64,000 bases of DNA, taken from the NCBI RefSeq assembly GCF_027359925.1, contig NZ_CP114767.1, positions 3,038,001 through 3,102,000 of the forward strand, in the 5' to 3' direction. Source of the DNA: Hymenobacter canadensis. Its GTDB lineage: Bacteria; Bacteroidota; Bacteroidia; Cytophagales; Hymenobacteraceae. The translations under genes and the position numbers were made by a program. Of this stretch, positions 8,250 to 15,695 are shown in pieces. The notes below the pieces were generated by a model. That model was given only the letters and a program-made list of their open reading frames with translations, searched no databases and was not told the origin of the DNA. Position 1 is the first letter of the stretch. Each line of letters begins with the position of its first letter.

Positions 8250-9497
8250 ATGGAACCCACGGAAACGCTCCGGCCTGCCAAGGCTGAAAAGTCAGAAATT
8301 CTGAAACAGGCCAAGGCCTATGTCACGCAGCTTTTCGAAGAAAAACTGCCCAAACAACTGGTATACCATTCGCTGGACCATACGGTGGCTGTGGTGAAAG
8401 AAGCGCGTAAGCTCGGCGAAGATACAGGCCTTAGCGCGCCCGATCAGGAAACCTTGCTACTGGCCGCCTGGTTTCACGACACCGGCTACACCGAAGTGTA
8501 CGACGGCCACGAGTACCGCAGCATGGAGCTGGCCAAAGACTGGCTGACCAAGCAGCAGGACGCCCCTGAGCGCATTGCGCTGGTGCAGGACCTTATACGG
8601 ACCACCCACCGCAACGAGCCCGCCGAAACCGAGCTGCAGCAGCTGCTGGCCGACGCCGACATGAGCGGCATGGGGCGCGAGGACTTCTTCGGCAACGCCG
8701 AGCTGCTCCGGGCCGAGTGGGAAACCACGCTGGGCAAAACCTACTCTAGCACCGAATGGGCCGAGTCGCAGCTGGACTTCCTGCACGCGGCCAAGTTCCA
8801 CACCGACGCCGCCAGAAGCCGCTACGGCGAGCAGTTCAAGGCCAACCTCAAGGAGCAGCGTGACCTGCTGAAGAAAACCGAGAAGAAGAAAAAGAAGAAG
8901 GACGAGGAAGAAAACGGCACGTTTGCAGAGCCCAAACGGGGCATCGAGACGATGTTCCGGACCATGTACAGCAACCACATGAAGCTCTCGGACATGGCCG
9001 ATAAGAAGGCCAACATGATGATTAGCCTCAACGCGGTGCTGCTGTCGGTCATCATCACCTACCTGGGCGCCAAGGCCGGCACCAAGTCCGGGGTGCTGAG
9101 CCCTACCATCATGAACAACCCGGTGCTCACCATTCCTATCGGGCTGCTGCTGGCCACGGCGCTGGGCTCGGTGGTATCGGCCATCCTGTGTGCCCAGCCC
9201 GATGTCACGAGCTTCAAATGGCTCAAGAAAAGCCCCCAGATTGCCACCAACCGCCGGGTAAACCTGCTGTTCTTCGGCAACTTCAGCAAGCTCAGCCTCG
9301 ACGACTTCCAGAGTGGCATGACCGAACTGATGGGCAAAAAAGATGCCCTCTACACCAACATGGTTACCGACATCTACTACCTCGGCGACGTGCTGACGCG
9401 CAAATACCGCCTGCTGCGCATCAGCTACACCATTTTCATGGTCGGCCTGATCCTGACGGCACTGTCGTTCGGCATTGCGCTGCTGTACAAGATGTAG
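8250..9497 (+). CDS. HD-domain phosphohydrolase fused to PycTM (Pycsar-effector-type) membrane domain
   Basis: A 415-residue protein starting at ATG 8250. The N-terminal HD domain shows H40/H44 (YHSLDH), H76-D77 (AAWFHDTGY), H87 and D135/D137 (ADADMSG), all metal ligands expected of an active phosphohydrolase. A lysine-rich linker (residues ~208-217) leads to the PycTM/DUF5706 domain: METMF-like start, SNHMKLSDMADKKANMMISL, with membrane helices near 255-273, 291-313 and 390-411. PycTM is the membrane-disrupting effector of Pycsar anti-phage systems. Here no cyclase gene is adjacent. It may be an orphan effector or a nucleotide-signal-degrading membrane enzyme. Confidence 0.85.
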   Translation: MEPTETLRPAKAEKSEILKQAKAYVTQLFEEKLPKQLVYHSLDHTVAVVKEARKLGEDTGLSAPDQETLLLAAWFHDTGYTEVYDGHEYRSMELAKDWLTKQQDAPERIALVQDLIRTTHRNEPAETELQQLLADADMSGMGREDFFGNAELLRAEWETTLGKTYSSTEWAESQLDFLHAAKFHTDAARSRYGEQFKANLKEQRDLLKKTEKKKKKKDEEENGTFAEPKRGIETMFRTMYSNHMKLSDMADKKANMMISLNAVLLSVIITYLGAKAGTKSGVLSPTIMNNPVLTIPIGLLLATALGSVVSAILCAQPDVTSFKWLKKSPQIATNRRVNLLFFGNFSKLSLDDFQSGMTELMGKKDALYTNMVTDIYYLGDVLTRKYRLLRISYTIFMVGLILTALSFGIALLYKM

Positions 9498-9592
9498 TGA
9501 TATGCTGGTTTTTGATGTGTTGATGAGCTGCTGCACGTTGCGTCAAGGACATGATGCACTAGCTGGCACATCAGAAACCAGCACATCTCCCC

Positions 9593-9600
9593 CTATCTTT
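9593..9600 (+). promoter_or_regulatory. -7 box of tRNA-Arg promoter
   Basis: TATCTTTG, an exact TAnnTTTG match, ends 7 bp before the first tRNA base, the spacing expected for transcription starting at or just before the mature 5' end. Confidence 0.75.
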
Positions 9601-9607
9601 GCGCCAC

Positions 9608-9679
9608 GGCTGCGTAGTTCAACGGATAGAATAGGCGTTTCCTAAACGCTTGATATGGGTTCGATTCCCGTCGCGGCTA
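9608..9679 (+). tRNA. tRNA-Arg (anticodon CCT)
   Basis: A 72-nt cloverleaf: acceptor GGCTGCG/CGCGGCT (one G-U end pair, one T-G), D-stem GTTC/GAAT, anticodon stem GGCGT/ACGCT with loop TTCCTAA giving CCT, T-arm ATGGG-TTCGATT-CCCGT and discriminator A. CCA is not encoded. Confidence 0.95.
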
Positions 9680-9687
9680 CTACTGTA

Positions 9688-9728
9688 AAGTCCTTTTCGC
9701 ATAAGTATGCGGGAAGGACTTTTTTTTT
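9688..9728 (+). terminator. Rho-independent terminator of tRNA-Arg
   Basis: AAGTCCTT pairs with AAGGACTT, with an inner CGCAT/ATGCG stem and a run of nine T residues. Confidence 0.9.
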
Positions 9729-9894
9729 GCATCATCAACTATCCTATGTACGTATATCATTTCAAGAAAACAGTAACTATTGCTGCCTATCTTGCAAGTA
9801 CCGAATCCTAGTTTAAGGGCTTTGCGTAAAGTTACCCGCTCCGAACATCCTGCTTACACATCTTTTGCCCAGTACCCTTTAGTAGTTCCGCTCA

Positions 9895-10248
9895 ATGGAA
9901 TCCTTGCTTTTGTCTACTTCCGGCTCCGCCCGGCGGGTTTACCTGTATGCCTTATCCGATGGCATACCTCTCTACTTCAAACATAATGAGTTGCTGCAAA
10001 CTGATGGCTATCGACTGCTCTGGTGGGGGATGCCCAATAACGTGACGGAACAGGAAGCGGCCGAATGGGTAGCACCCTGTCAGCCAGCCCCGGCCCAATA
10101 CCACAATTACGAGCAGACCAATCCGGATCTGTGCCTACCCACAGCCCTTGACTCATTTCGGTCGGCGGTAGCACAGATGTGCCGGAAGCTGGAGTATGCC
10201 ATCGGTACCGCACCTGGCGAAGTACTGATTGGCGAAATCCTGAGCTAG
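9895..10248 (+). CDS. Hypothetical protein, 117 aa
   Basis: The frame from ATG 9895 encodes a soluble-looking protein: VYLYALSDGIPLYFKHNELL, then LLWWGMPNNVTEQEAAEWV and an amphipathic C-terminal helix. No domain recognised. Base composition is visibly less GC-rich than the flanks, a possible sign of recent acquisition. Its stop overlaps the stop of the convergent LuxR-type regulator by a few bases. No other frame in 9729-10244 is credible. Confidence 0.5.
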   Translation: MESLLLSTSGSARRVYLYALSDGIPLYFKHNELLQTDGYRLLWWGMPNNVTEQEAAEWVAPCQPAPAQYHNYEQTNPDLCLPTALDSFRSAVAQMCRKLEYAIGTAPGEVLIGEILS

Positions 10249-10901
10249 TGATCCAGCAAACCATTAGAAGCCGCGAATTTGATCAGCGCCGCGGTGTTTT
10301 TGGTTTGCGTCTTCTCGATAATGTTCTGGCGGTGCGTTTCGATGGTACGCTTGCTGGTAAAGAGCTGATCGGCAATTTCGGCATTGGTGAGGCCTTCCGA
10401 AATGAGGTGCAGTACTTCCAGCTCCCGCTTCGATAAATCTCCGGATTTCATCCGGCTGCCTTCGGCCACCACCCCCACCGACGTGCGCACCAGCTTATTG
10501 AGCAGATCCAGCCCCAGCTCAGTACACAGGAAAAGCCGCCCCGCAGCTACCGTCCGGATGGCATGGGAGATTTCAGTGATGTCGGCGTTTTTGAGCACGT
10601 ACCCATGGGCCCCGGCGCCCAGCATGCGGTGCACGTAGTTTTCGTGGTCCAGCATAGACAGCACCAGCACCCGCAGTTCGGGGTACTGTTCGCGCAAGTG
10701 TCCCATCGTGGTAAACCCGTCCATTACGGGCATGTTGATGTCCATCAGCACCACATCAGCCGGAGTAGAGGCCAGTAGCTCCAGCAGCTCCTGCCCATTG
10801 CCCGCCTCACCTACCACCTGAAGGTCAGGCTGCAGCGAGAGGAGCGCCCTGATTCCGTCGCGCAGAATCGTGTGGTCGTCGGTGAGCAGAACTCTAATCA
10901 T
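10245..10901 (-). CDS. NarL/FixJ-family response regulator with LuxR DNA-binding domain
   Basis: 218 residues from ATG 10901. Receiver domain: MIRVLLTDDHTILRDGIRAL, phospho-acceptor D54 in VLMDINMPVMDG, and K104 in GYVLKNAD. C-terminal LuxR HTH: SKRELEVLHLISEGLTNAEI, then LFTSKRTIETHRQNI. It should bind DNA as a phosphorylated dimer. No histidine kinase is adjacent, so its partner is encoded elsewhere. An upstream in-frame start at 10994 would add 31 non-homologous residues and is rejected. Confidence 0.9.
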   Translation of the reverse strand: MIRVLLTDDHTILRDGIRALLSLQPDLQVVGEAGNGQELLELLASTPADVVLMDINMPVMDGFTTMGHLREQYPELRVLVLSMLDHENYVHRMLGAGAHGYVLKNADITEISHAIRTVAAGRLFLCTELGLDLLNKLVRTSVGVVAEGSRMKSGDLSKRELEVLHLISEGLTNAEIADQLFTSKRTIETHRQNIIEKTQTKNTAALIKFAASNGLLDH

Positions 10902-11361
10902 GGTGGCGGATAGGTCTGCCGGAAACGTCTGGCCGCAGCCTGCTTCTATTCCCGGCAACGTTATTGGTTCATCATTCAAGGCAGTTCCCGGCACTTACAG
11001 CCTGAAGGCTGCCTGATTTCGGCAACGCAGAGGTTTGGGCCACCATACTTCGGGCGGCAAGCCACATTTACGCAGATGTAGCGGCGGCAGGCGTTGCCAA
11101 GCGTGATTTTATGGGGCCTGATTTTCGGTTGCCATGCAAGCCCGGCAATCAAAAATGCAGAATAATTACTATAAAATCAGGGTTTACCACTTTTTTAGAC
11201 AAACATCCTGTTATACTTTTACAATAACCAATAGAACCTTGCGCACTCAGCTTCTATAACAAGATCCTGAAAATCATCTCTTTTACAGCGACAGGTTCAG
11301 GATTCAGGTTGACTACCGGGCGCTGTACACGTCGCAGAGCGCATTAAGCAGTTGAGATGTG
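10902..11361. other. Intergenic region, no gene seen
   Basis: 460 bp between divergent genes. The right half (about 11150-11240) is AT-rich and could hold promoters for either flank, but I find no clean TTG/TAnnTTTG pair, no hairpin with T-tract and no credible ORF. Confidence 0.4.
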
Positions 11362-11703
11362 ATGAACGTGTACCGGGAAATCTTACCAGACAGCTACCTG
11401 CTGATTCTCAGCGGCTCCGCAACGCCCGACGACCTGCCTGATCTGCAAAAGGTACTCCACCGGGCGGGCGCCAGCGGCAAAAACAGCATCTGGCTGGACT
11501 GCAGCGCCGTGGCCAGCCTGCCAACGGCAGCGCTGGATCTGCTGAGCGACTACCACCTGCAGTTTCAGCGTCGCCGGCTGTTGCTGGTGCTGTGCCACCT
11601 TACCGATGCCGCCGCGGCTACTCTGCAGCAGCTGCCGTGGGCGCAGCGGCCACCTATTGCCGCTCGCAGCCCCGGACGGCTACACCACGCCAGCCAGCCC
11701 ATT
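11362..11703 (+). pseudogene. STAS-like protein with unresolved 3' end
   Basis: From ATG 11362 (preceded by an in-frame GTG) about 100 residues read as a STAS/MlaB-like domain: YLLILSGSATPDDLPDLQKV, then WLDCSAVASLPTAALDLLSD and RRRLLLVLCHLTDAAAATLQ. After ~residue 95 the frame becomes Pro/His/Gln-rich and stays open to 12396 only because it runs antisense to the DUF1345 gene. No stop ends the domain at the expected length; the nearest stop in another frame is TAA at 11703. A frameshift or lost stop is likely, and the end coordinate is a best guess. Confidence 0.45.
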
Positions 11704-12366
11704 AATGGTGAGGGCCACCACGGCCGTATTGAGCCCGAAGGACAGCACCCCGTGCAGCAGCGCCAGCCGCCGGATACTGCGGTCCACGATGCTGACATCG
11801 GCGGTCTGGGTCGTCATGCCCACCACGAACGAGAAGTAGGCGAAGTCCAGGTAATCCGGTTCCTGCTCGCCGCCGGGGAAGGACAGCCCGCCTTCCGGCC
11901 GCCCATCGTTGTCGTAGAACAAATGGGCGTAGCGCAGCGTGAACAGCGTATGCACCAGCAGCCAGGCCGTGAGCACGCCCACGACGCCCACCAACACCTG
12001 CGCCAGCTGCAGCGGCCCGGGGCCCTGCCGCACCGAGGCCAGCAGCCCCACCACAGCCAGCAGACTGGTACTGCACGCCACCAGCACCGCCCCAAACGAC
12101 GCCACCCGTCCCGGGTCTTCGCGGGTAGATACGCGGCGGATATGGCCCACATCGGCCGTCAGCATGATACCCCAGGTGAGCAGCACGGTGCAGAGGGCAA
12201 ACCCGTCCCAGGCCAGAAACAGCCGCATCATGAGCGGCCAGGCGGCCGGGGTGCCCCAGTAGAGCAGCACTGCCGGCAACAGCCCGATAGACAGGCGTTT
12301 CCAGGCCGCCAGCAGCTCCAGGCGCTGAAACAGGAACTGACCGGACCAAGAAGCAGAAGGGGCCAT
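11680..12366 (-). CDS. DUF1345 family integral membrane protein
   Basis: 228 residues from ATG 12366. Five or so hydrophobic helices are visible: LSIGLLPAVLLYWG, ALCTVLLTWGIMLTA, ASFGAVLVACSTSLLAVVGL, VLVGVVGVLTAWLLVHTLFT and a C-terminal LLHGVLSFGLNTAVVALT. HLFY, LDFAYFSFVVGMT and QTADVSI are characteristic of DUF1345. Function unknown. The gene converges on the STAS-like frame at 11362 and is divergent from pncB, whose start is 56 bp away. Confidence 0.85.
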   Translation of the reverse strand: MAPSASWSGQFLFQRLELLAAWKRLSIGLLPAVLLYWGTPAAWPLMMRLFLAWDGFALCTVLLTWGIMLTADVGHIRRVSTREDPGRVASFGAVLVACSTSLLAVVGLLASVRQGPGPLQLAQVLVGVVGVLTAWLLVHTLFTLRYAHLFYDNDGRPEGGLSFPGGEQEPDYLDFAYFSFVVGMTTQTADVSIVDRSIRRLALLHGVLSFGLNTAVVALTINGLAGVV

Positions 12367-12422
12367 AGCATCGACGGAATGAAATATTCTGCGTAAGCTA
12401 CGGCATCTATCCTGATGCACCC

Positions 12423-13910
12423 ATGAATTCAGCTCCCCTTTCCGGCCTCTACTCCCCGTCCCTGAGTCTGCTCACCGACCTCTACCAGGTTACCATGGCC
12501 TACGGCTACTGGCAGCAGGGCTTGCAGGACCGCGAGGCTGTGTTTCACCTCTATTTCCGCAAGGCTCCCTTCCAGGGCGGCTACGCCGTGGCGGCGGGCC
12601 TGGCCTACGCCGTCGATTACCTGCAGAACCTGCGCTTCTCCGAGGACGATCTGGCCTACCTGGGCAGCTTGAAAAGCAGCAAGGGCGCGGCCATGTTCCC
12701 GGCGGAGTTCCTGCAGTATCTGCGCGAGCTGAAGTTCACCTGCGACGTAGACGCCATTGCCGAGGGCACCGTGGTATTCGGTAATGAGCCGCTGATTCGG
12801 GTGCAGGGGCCGCTGCTGCAGGCCCAGCTGGTGGAAACGGCTTTGCTCACGCTCGTCAACTTCCAGACGCTCATTGCCACCAAGGCGTCCCGCATCCGCG
12901 AGGCCGCCGGCTCCGATACGGTGCTGGAATTCGGTCTGCGCCGCGCCCAGGGCGTGGATGGCGGCCTGGGGGCAAGCCGCGCTGCCTACCTGGGCGGGGC
13001 CGATGCCACCAGCAACGTGCTGGCCGGGCAGCGGTTCGGCATTCCGGTGAAGGGCACCCACGCCCACAGCTGGGTCATGGCCTTCGAGGACGAGGAAACC
13101 GCCTTCGCCGCCTACGCCAAGGCGTTTCCGGATGATTCGGTGTTTCTGGTGGACACCTACGACACGCTGGAAGGCGTGCGCCACGCCATCAAGGTGGCCC
13201 GCGAGATGCGCGCCCAGGGCCACGAGCTGGGCGGCATCCGCCTGGATTCCGGCGACCTGGCCTACCTCAGCCGCGAGGCCCGCGCGTTGCTCAACGAGGC
13301 CGGTTTTGAAAGTGTGCGCATCGTGGCTAGCAACGACCTGGAGGAAAACCTCATCACCAGCCTCAAGCAGCAGGGCGCCAAAATCGACACCTGGGGCATC
13401 GGTACGCAGCTCGTGACGGCCTACGACCAGCCGGCGCTTGGTGGCGTGTACAAGCTGGCCGCCCTGCGCAAACCCGACGATTCGGGCTGGGACTTCACGA
13501 TCAAACTCTCGGAGCAGCTGGCCAAGACCAGCATTCCCGGCATCCTGCAGGTGCGCCGCTACGAAACCGACAAAGGCCAGCCCCGCGCCGACATGCTCTA
13601 CAACGTGGCCGAGACACTGCCCGAACAGCTCACCCTCGTGGACCCGCTGGATGCCACCCGCCGCCGCGCCGTGCGGCCCGAAGCGCCGTTTCGGGAGCTG
13701 CTGGAGCCTATCTTCCGCCGCGGTGAGCTGGTCCACACGCTACCCACGCTGCCGGAAAGCCGCGCCCACGCCCACCGCGAAGTGCTCAGCCTCGACCCCA
13801 GCATCCGCCGCTTCCTCAATCCCCACACTTACCCCGTGGGCCTGGAAGAGTCGCTCAACACGTTCCGCACGAAGCTGATTCTGGAGAAGCGGCCGGTGCG
13901 GCTGGGGTAA
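12423..13910 (+). CDS. pncB: Nicotinate phosphoribosyltransferase
   Basis: 495 residues. It converts nicotinate and PRPP to nicotinate mononucleotide, the first step of the Preiss-Handler NAD salvage route. Signatures: LLTDLYQVTMAYGYWQQG at the N-terminus, EFGLRRAQG, GTHAHSWVMAF, LVDTYDTLEGVRHA, GGIRLDSGDLAYLS and GIGTQLVTAYDQPALGGVYK. Length is normal for the bacterial type. The gene has its own terminator and no co-transcribed partner. Confidence 0.95.
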   Translation: MNSAPLSGLYSPSLSLLTDLYQVTMAYGYWQQGLQDREAVFHLYFRKAPFQGGYAVAAGLAYAVDYLQNLRFSEDDLAYLGSLKSSKGAAMFPAEFLQYLRELKFTCDVDAIAEGTVVFGNEPLIRVQGPLLQAQLVETALLTLVNFQTLIATKASRIREAAGSDTVLEFGLRRAQGVDGGLGASRAAYLGGADATSNVLAGQRFGIPVKGTHAHSWVMAFEDEETAFAAYAKAFPDDSVFLVDTYDTLEGVRHAIKVAREMRAQGHELGGIRLDSGDLAYLSREARALLNEAGFESVRIVASNDLEENLITSLKQQGAKIDTWGIGTQLVTAYDQPALGGVYKLAALRKPDDSGWDFTIKLSEQLAKTSIPGILQVRRYETDKGQPRADMLYNVAETLPEQLTLVDPLDATRRRAVRPEAPFRELLEPIFRRGELVHTLPTLPESRAHAHREVLSLDPSIRRFLNPHTYPVGLEESLNTFRTKLILEKRPVRLG

Positions 13911-13954
13911 AGGAGCAAGGCCCGGTTGCTGTAGCAGCCGGGCCTTGCTCCTTT
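13909..13954. terminator. Bidirectional terminator between pncB and convergent gene
   Basis: AAAGGAGCAAGGCCCGG pairs almost perfectly with CCGGGCCTTGCTCCTTT, with an inner TTGCT/AGCAG stem. It overlaps the pncB stop codon and serves both convergent genes. Confidence 0.85.
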
Positions 13955-13959
13955 ACGAG

Positions 13960-14628
13960 CTACTGCCATTCGGTCGTATCCAGCTCTTTTAGCAGATCTT
14001 TGATCCTTTTCTCCAAGGTGAGCTTTTCCTGCAAATACCGCTTTACTGCCATTGCACCCGCACTCCGTTGCTCTACCAGCGCATCCAATTGACGACGTAG
14101 CCGCCTTAACTCTGTTGCCTTTTGGCGCAAAGCAAAATCAGCCTTTTTCAACCGGCTGACTTCCTCTGATTCAGCGAAAGCGGCATCCGGTGTCACGTCG
14201 AAACTAGAAGCGCCACGTTCTTCGGAAATAATCTGTTGGCCAACTTGAAGCGTTGGCGGACGCCGGATAACCTGCCGGAAGCCTTCAGCCGTAATTATTA
14301 TATCACCTTGATGGGTTTCAAGGTGCCACTCTGTAACACCGGCTGCAGAAGATTCACGGCGAATGTCTTCTATTTCTAGTTCTTGATTCGGCCGAAAATC
14401 CATAGTTAAGGCAACGTGGGTTGCCTCAGTAAATATGAGCGTTGCCGGCGCTACCCAGAAAGAGAAGTAGTCGTCTTTGTCTGCCTGAACCCATTGAAAG
14501 ATATAATCGATATCAAAGCTAATATCCTTCCCAAACTGGACCGCATATATCCTGGCATCATGCCAGCCCATCTGCTCATAGTCAGCTTCGGTCCAGATCC
14601 ATTTTTCCAACTGGTAAGACGGTGACAT
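13960..14628 (-). CDS. Hypothetical protein with C-terminal coiled coil; possible immunity-type family
   Basis: 222 residues from ATG 14628. The N-terminal half contains MGWHDARIYAVQFG, DISFDIDYIFQW and YFSFWVAPATLIF, a pattern I associate with small proteins of polymorphic-toxin immunity loci (not certain). Residues ~150-220 form a long charged coiled coil (KATELRRLRRQLDALVEQ, KRYLQEKLTLEKRIKDLL). It starts 1 bp after the stop of the DUF4240 gene, so the two are translationally coupled. Its base composition is clearly lower in GC than the surrounding genes. Confidence 0.65.
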   Translation of the reverse strand: MSPSYQLEKWIWTEADYEQMGWHDARIYAVQFGKDISFDIDYIFQWVQADKDDYFSFWVAPATLIFTEATHVALTMDFRPNQELEIEDIRRESSAAGVTEWHLETHQGDIIITAEGFRQVIRRPPTLQVGQQIISEERGASSFDVTPDAAFAESEEVSRLKKADFALRQKATELRRLRRQLDALVEQRSAGAMAVKRYLQEKLTLEKRIKDLLKELDTTEWQ

Positions 14629-14629
14629 A

Positions 14630-15163
14630 TTACACGGCACCAAACTTCTTCCACAGCTTCGGGAGCATCTTGGGTAGCTGGTTTTCGGTCCAGTCTTCGC
14701 CTTTGGTTTCGGAGCCGAAATCATAGTTCAGCCCCTGCGCACTTGCCACGTTGCGCGGGAAGGTGTCGTCTTCCTCGGTTTTGCCGGTGCGCTGCTCGAA
14801 GGCCTCGGTTGCCACGTACAACAGCTCCTCGAAATTCTGGTAGCCTTCGTCCATGACGCTGGCCAGGGAATCGGCATTCTGCAGCGCGTTGGTGAAGACG
14901 GTTTCGCCCTGCCCGATCAGCCAGCACCGGAAGTACAGGTAGGGGTCGTCGGAAACGTAGCCGTCGATGATCTTCTGGGCGGCCATGATATTGAAGTGGT
15001 CGGCTTCCAGCAGGTATTCACGCAGGCGACATTCAAACCCGACAATCTGCTCCGGCTCCAGCTGCGCCAAGTGGCTGATTAGTGCCGCTTCCTGCTGCTG
15101 CTGGTCGCCTTGGGCGGTTTTCTTAGCCGATTCGATTAGCTGCCAGAATTCTTTCTTGTCCAT
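14630..15163 (-). CDS. DUF4240 domain protein
   Basis: 177 residues from ATG 15163. MDKKEFWQLIESAKKTAQGD, then FECRLREYLLEADHFNIMAA, YVSDDPYLYFRCWLIGQGE and LQNADSLASV match DUF4240, a family common in Bacteroidota and actinobacteria and often found near toxin-immunity genes. It leads a two-gene unit with the coiled-coil protein. No catalytic residues are evident. GC content is normal here and lower in its partner. Confidence 0.8.
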   Translation of the reverse strand: MDKKEFWQLIESAKKTAQGDQQQQEAALISHLAQLEPEQIVGFECRLREYLLEADHFNIMAAQKIIDGYVSDDPYLYFRCWLIGQGETVFTNALQNADSLASVMDEGYQNFEELLYVATEAFEQRTGKTEEDDTFPRNVASAQGLNYDFGSETKGEDWTENQLPKMLPKLWKKFGAV

Positions 15164-15255
15164 TTGCCCTGCGGGTGTAGCATGAGCAGCGAAATACGGC
15201 AAAACTCTACACAACGCCAGCCAAAGCCTGTACTTACCTAGCCACAGCTGGCGGC

Positions 15256-15263
15256 TACCTTTG
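15256..15263 (+). promoter_or_regulatory. -7 box upstream of HMA protein gene
   Basis: TACCTTTG fits TAnnTTTG and lies 85 bp before the ATG at 15348. No convincing -33 TTG. Confidence 0.45.
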
Positions 15264-15347
15264 CTCCCGCTGCGTTACTATCAGCATCATTTCACCCGCT
15301 GCTGGCGGCAGCCGTAGCAGCCAGCGCCTCTTCACTTACTACTTCCC

Positions 15348-15563
15348 ATGCCCACCCTCCAGTTCAAAACCAGCATCAACTGCGCCAACTGCCTGCGCGC
15401 CGTCACACCTTTCCTCGACGCCGAGCCTACGGTAGAAAAGTGGAGCGTGGACACGAACAACCCCGCCAAAATCCTGACCGTGGAAGGCGCAAATGTTATT
15501 CCCGAGCAGGTGATGAAAGCCGTGTCGCAAGCCGGGTTTGATATTGAGCCGGCAGCCGCTTAG
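15348..15563 (+). CDS. Heavy-metal-associated (HMA) domain protein, CopZ-like
   Basis: A 71-residue single ferredoxin-like HMA domain. TSINCANCLRAVTPFL carries the metal-binding CxxC (Cys-Ala-Asn-Cys), followed by the expected WSVDTNNPAKILTVEG and VMKAVSQAGFDIEP. Such proteins carry Cu(I) or another soft metal to a P-type ATPase. No transporter gene is adjacent, so the metal is not determined. Confidence 0.85.
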   Translation: MPTLQFKTSINCANCLRAVTPFLDAEPTVEKWSVDTNNPAKILTVEGANVIPEQVMKAVSQAGFDIEPAAA

Positions 15564-15582
15564 CAAGCACTCCTCCCCTCGC

Positions 15583-15679
15583 CTGTCATCCTGACGAAGG
15601 AAGGACCTTATTACGTTGAAACTAGTCGTTTACACGGCTTTTTTAACGTAATAAGGTCCTTCCTTCGTCAGGATGACAG
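15583..15679. repeat. Long imperfect palindrome, family member 3
   Basis: CTGTCATCCTGACGAAGGAA with GGACCTTATTACGTT is mirrored exactly by the right arm ending GTCAGGATGACAG. It lies between the convergent HMA and purM genes and could serve as a bidirectional terminator. Confidence 0.9.
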
Positions 15680-15695
15680 CGTATTCATCGTAAGG

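Noticed and set aside
8250..9497. Complete Pycsar defence operon
   Set aside because: Only the effector-type domain is present; no pyrimidine nucleotide cyclase lies beside it. Recorded as an orphan.
12429..13736. A 435-codon minus-strand frame
   Set aside because: Antisense to pncB, which has unmistakable family motifs; no motif in the antisense product.
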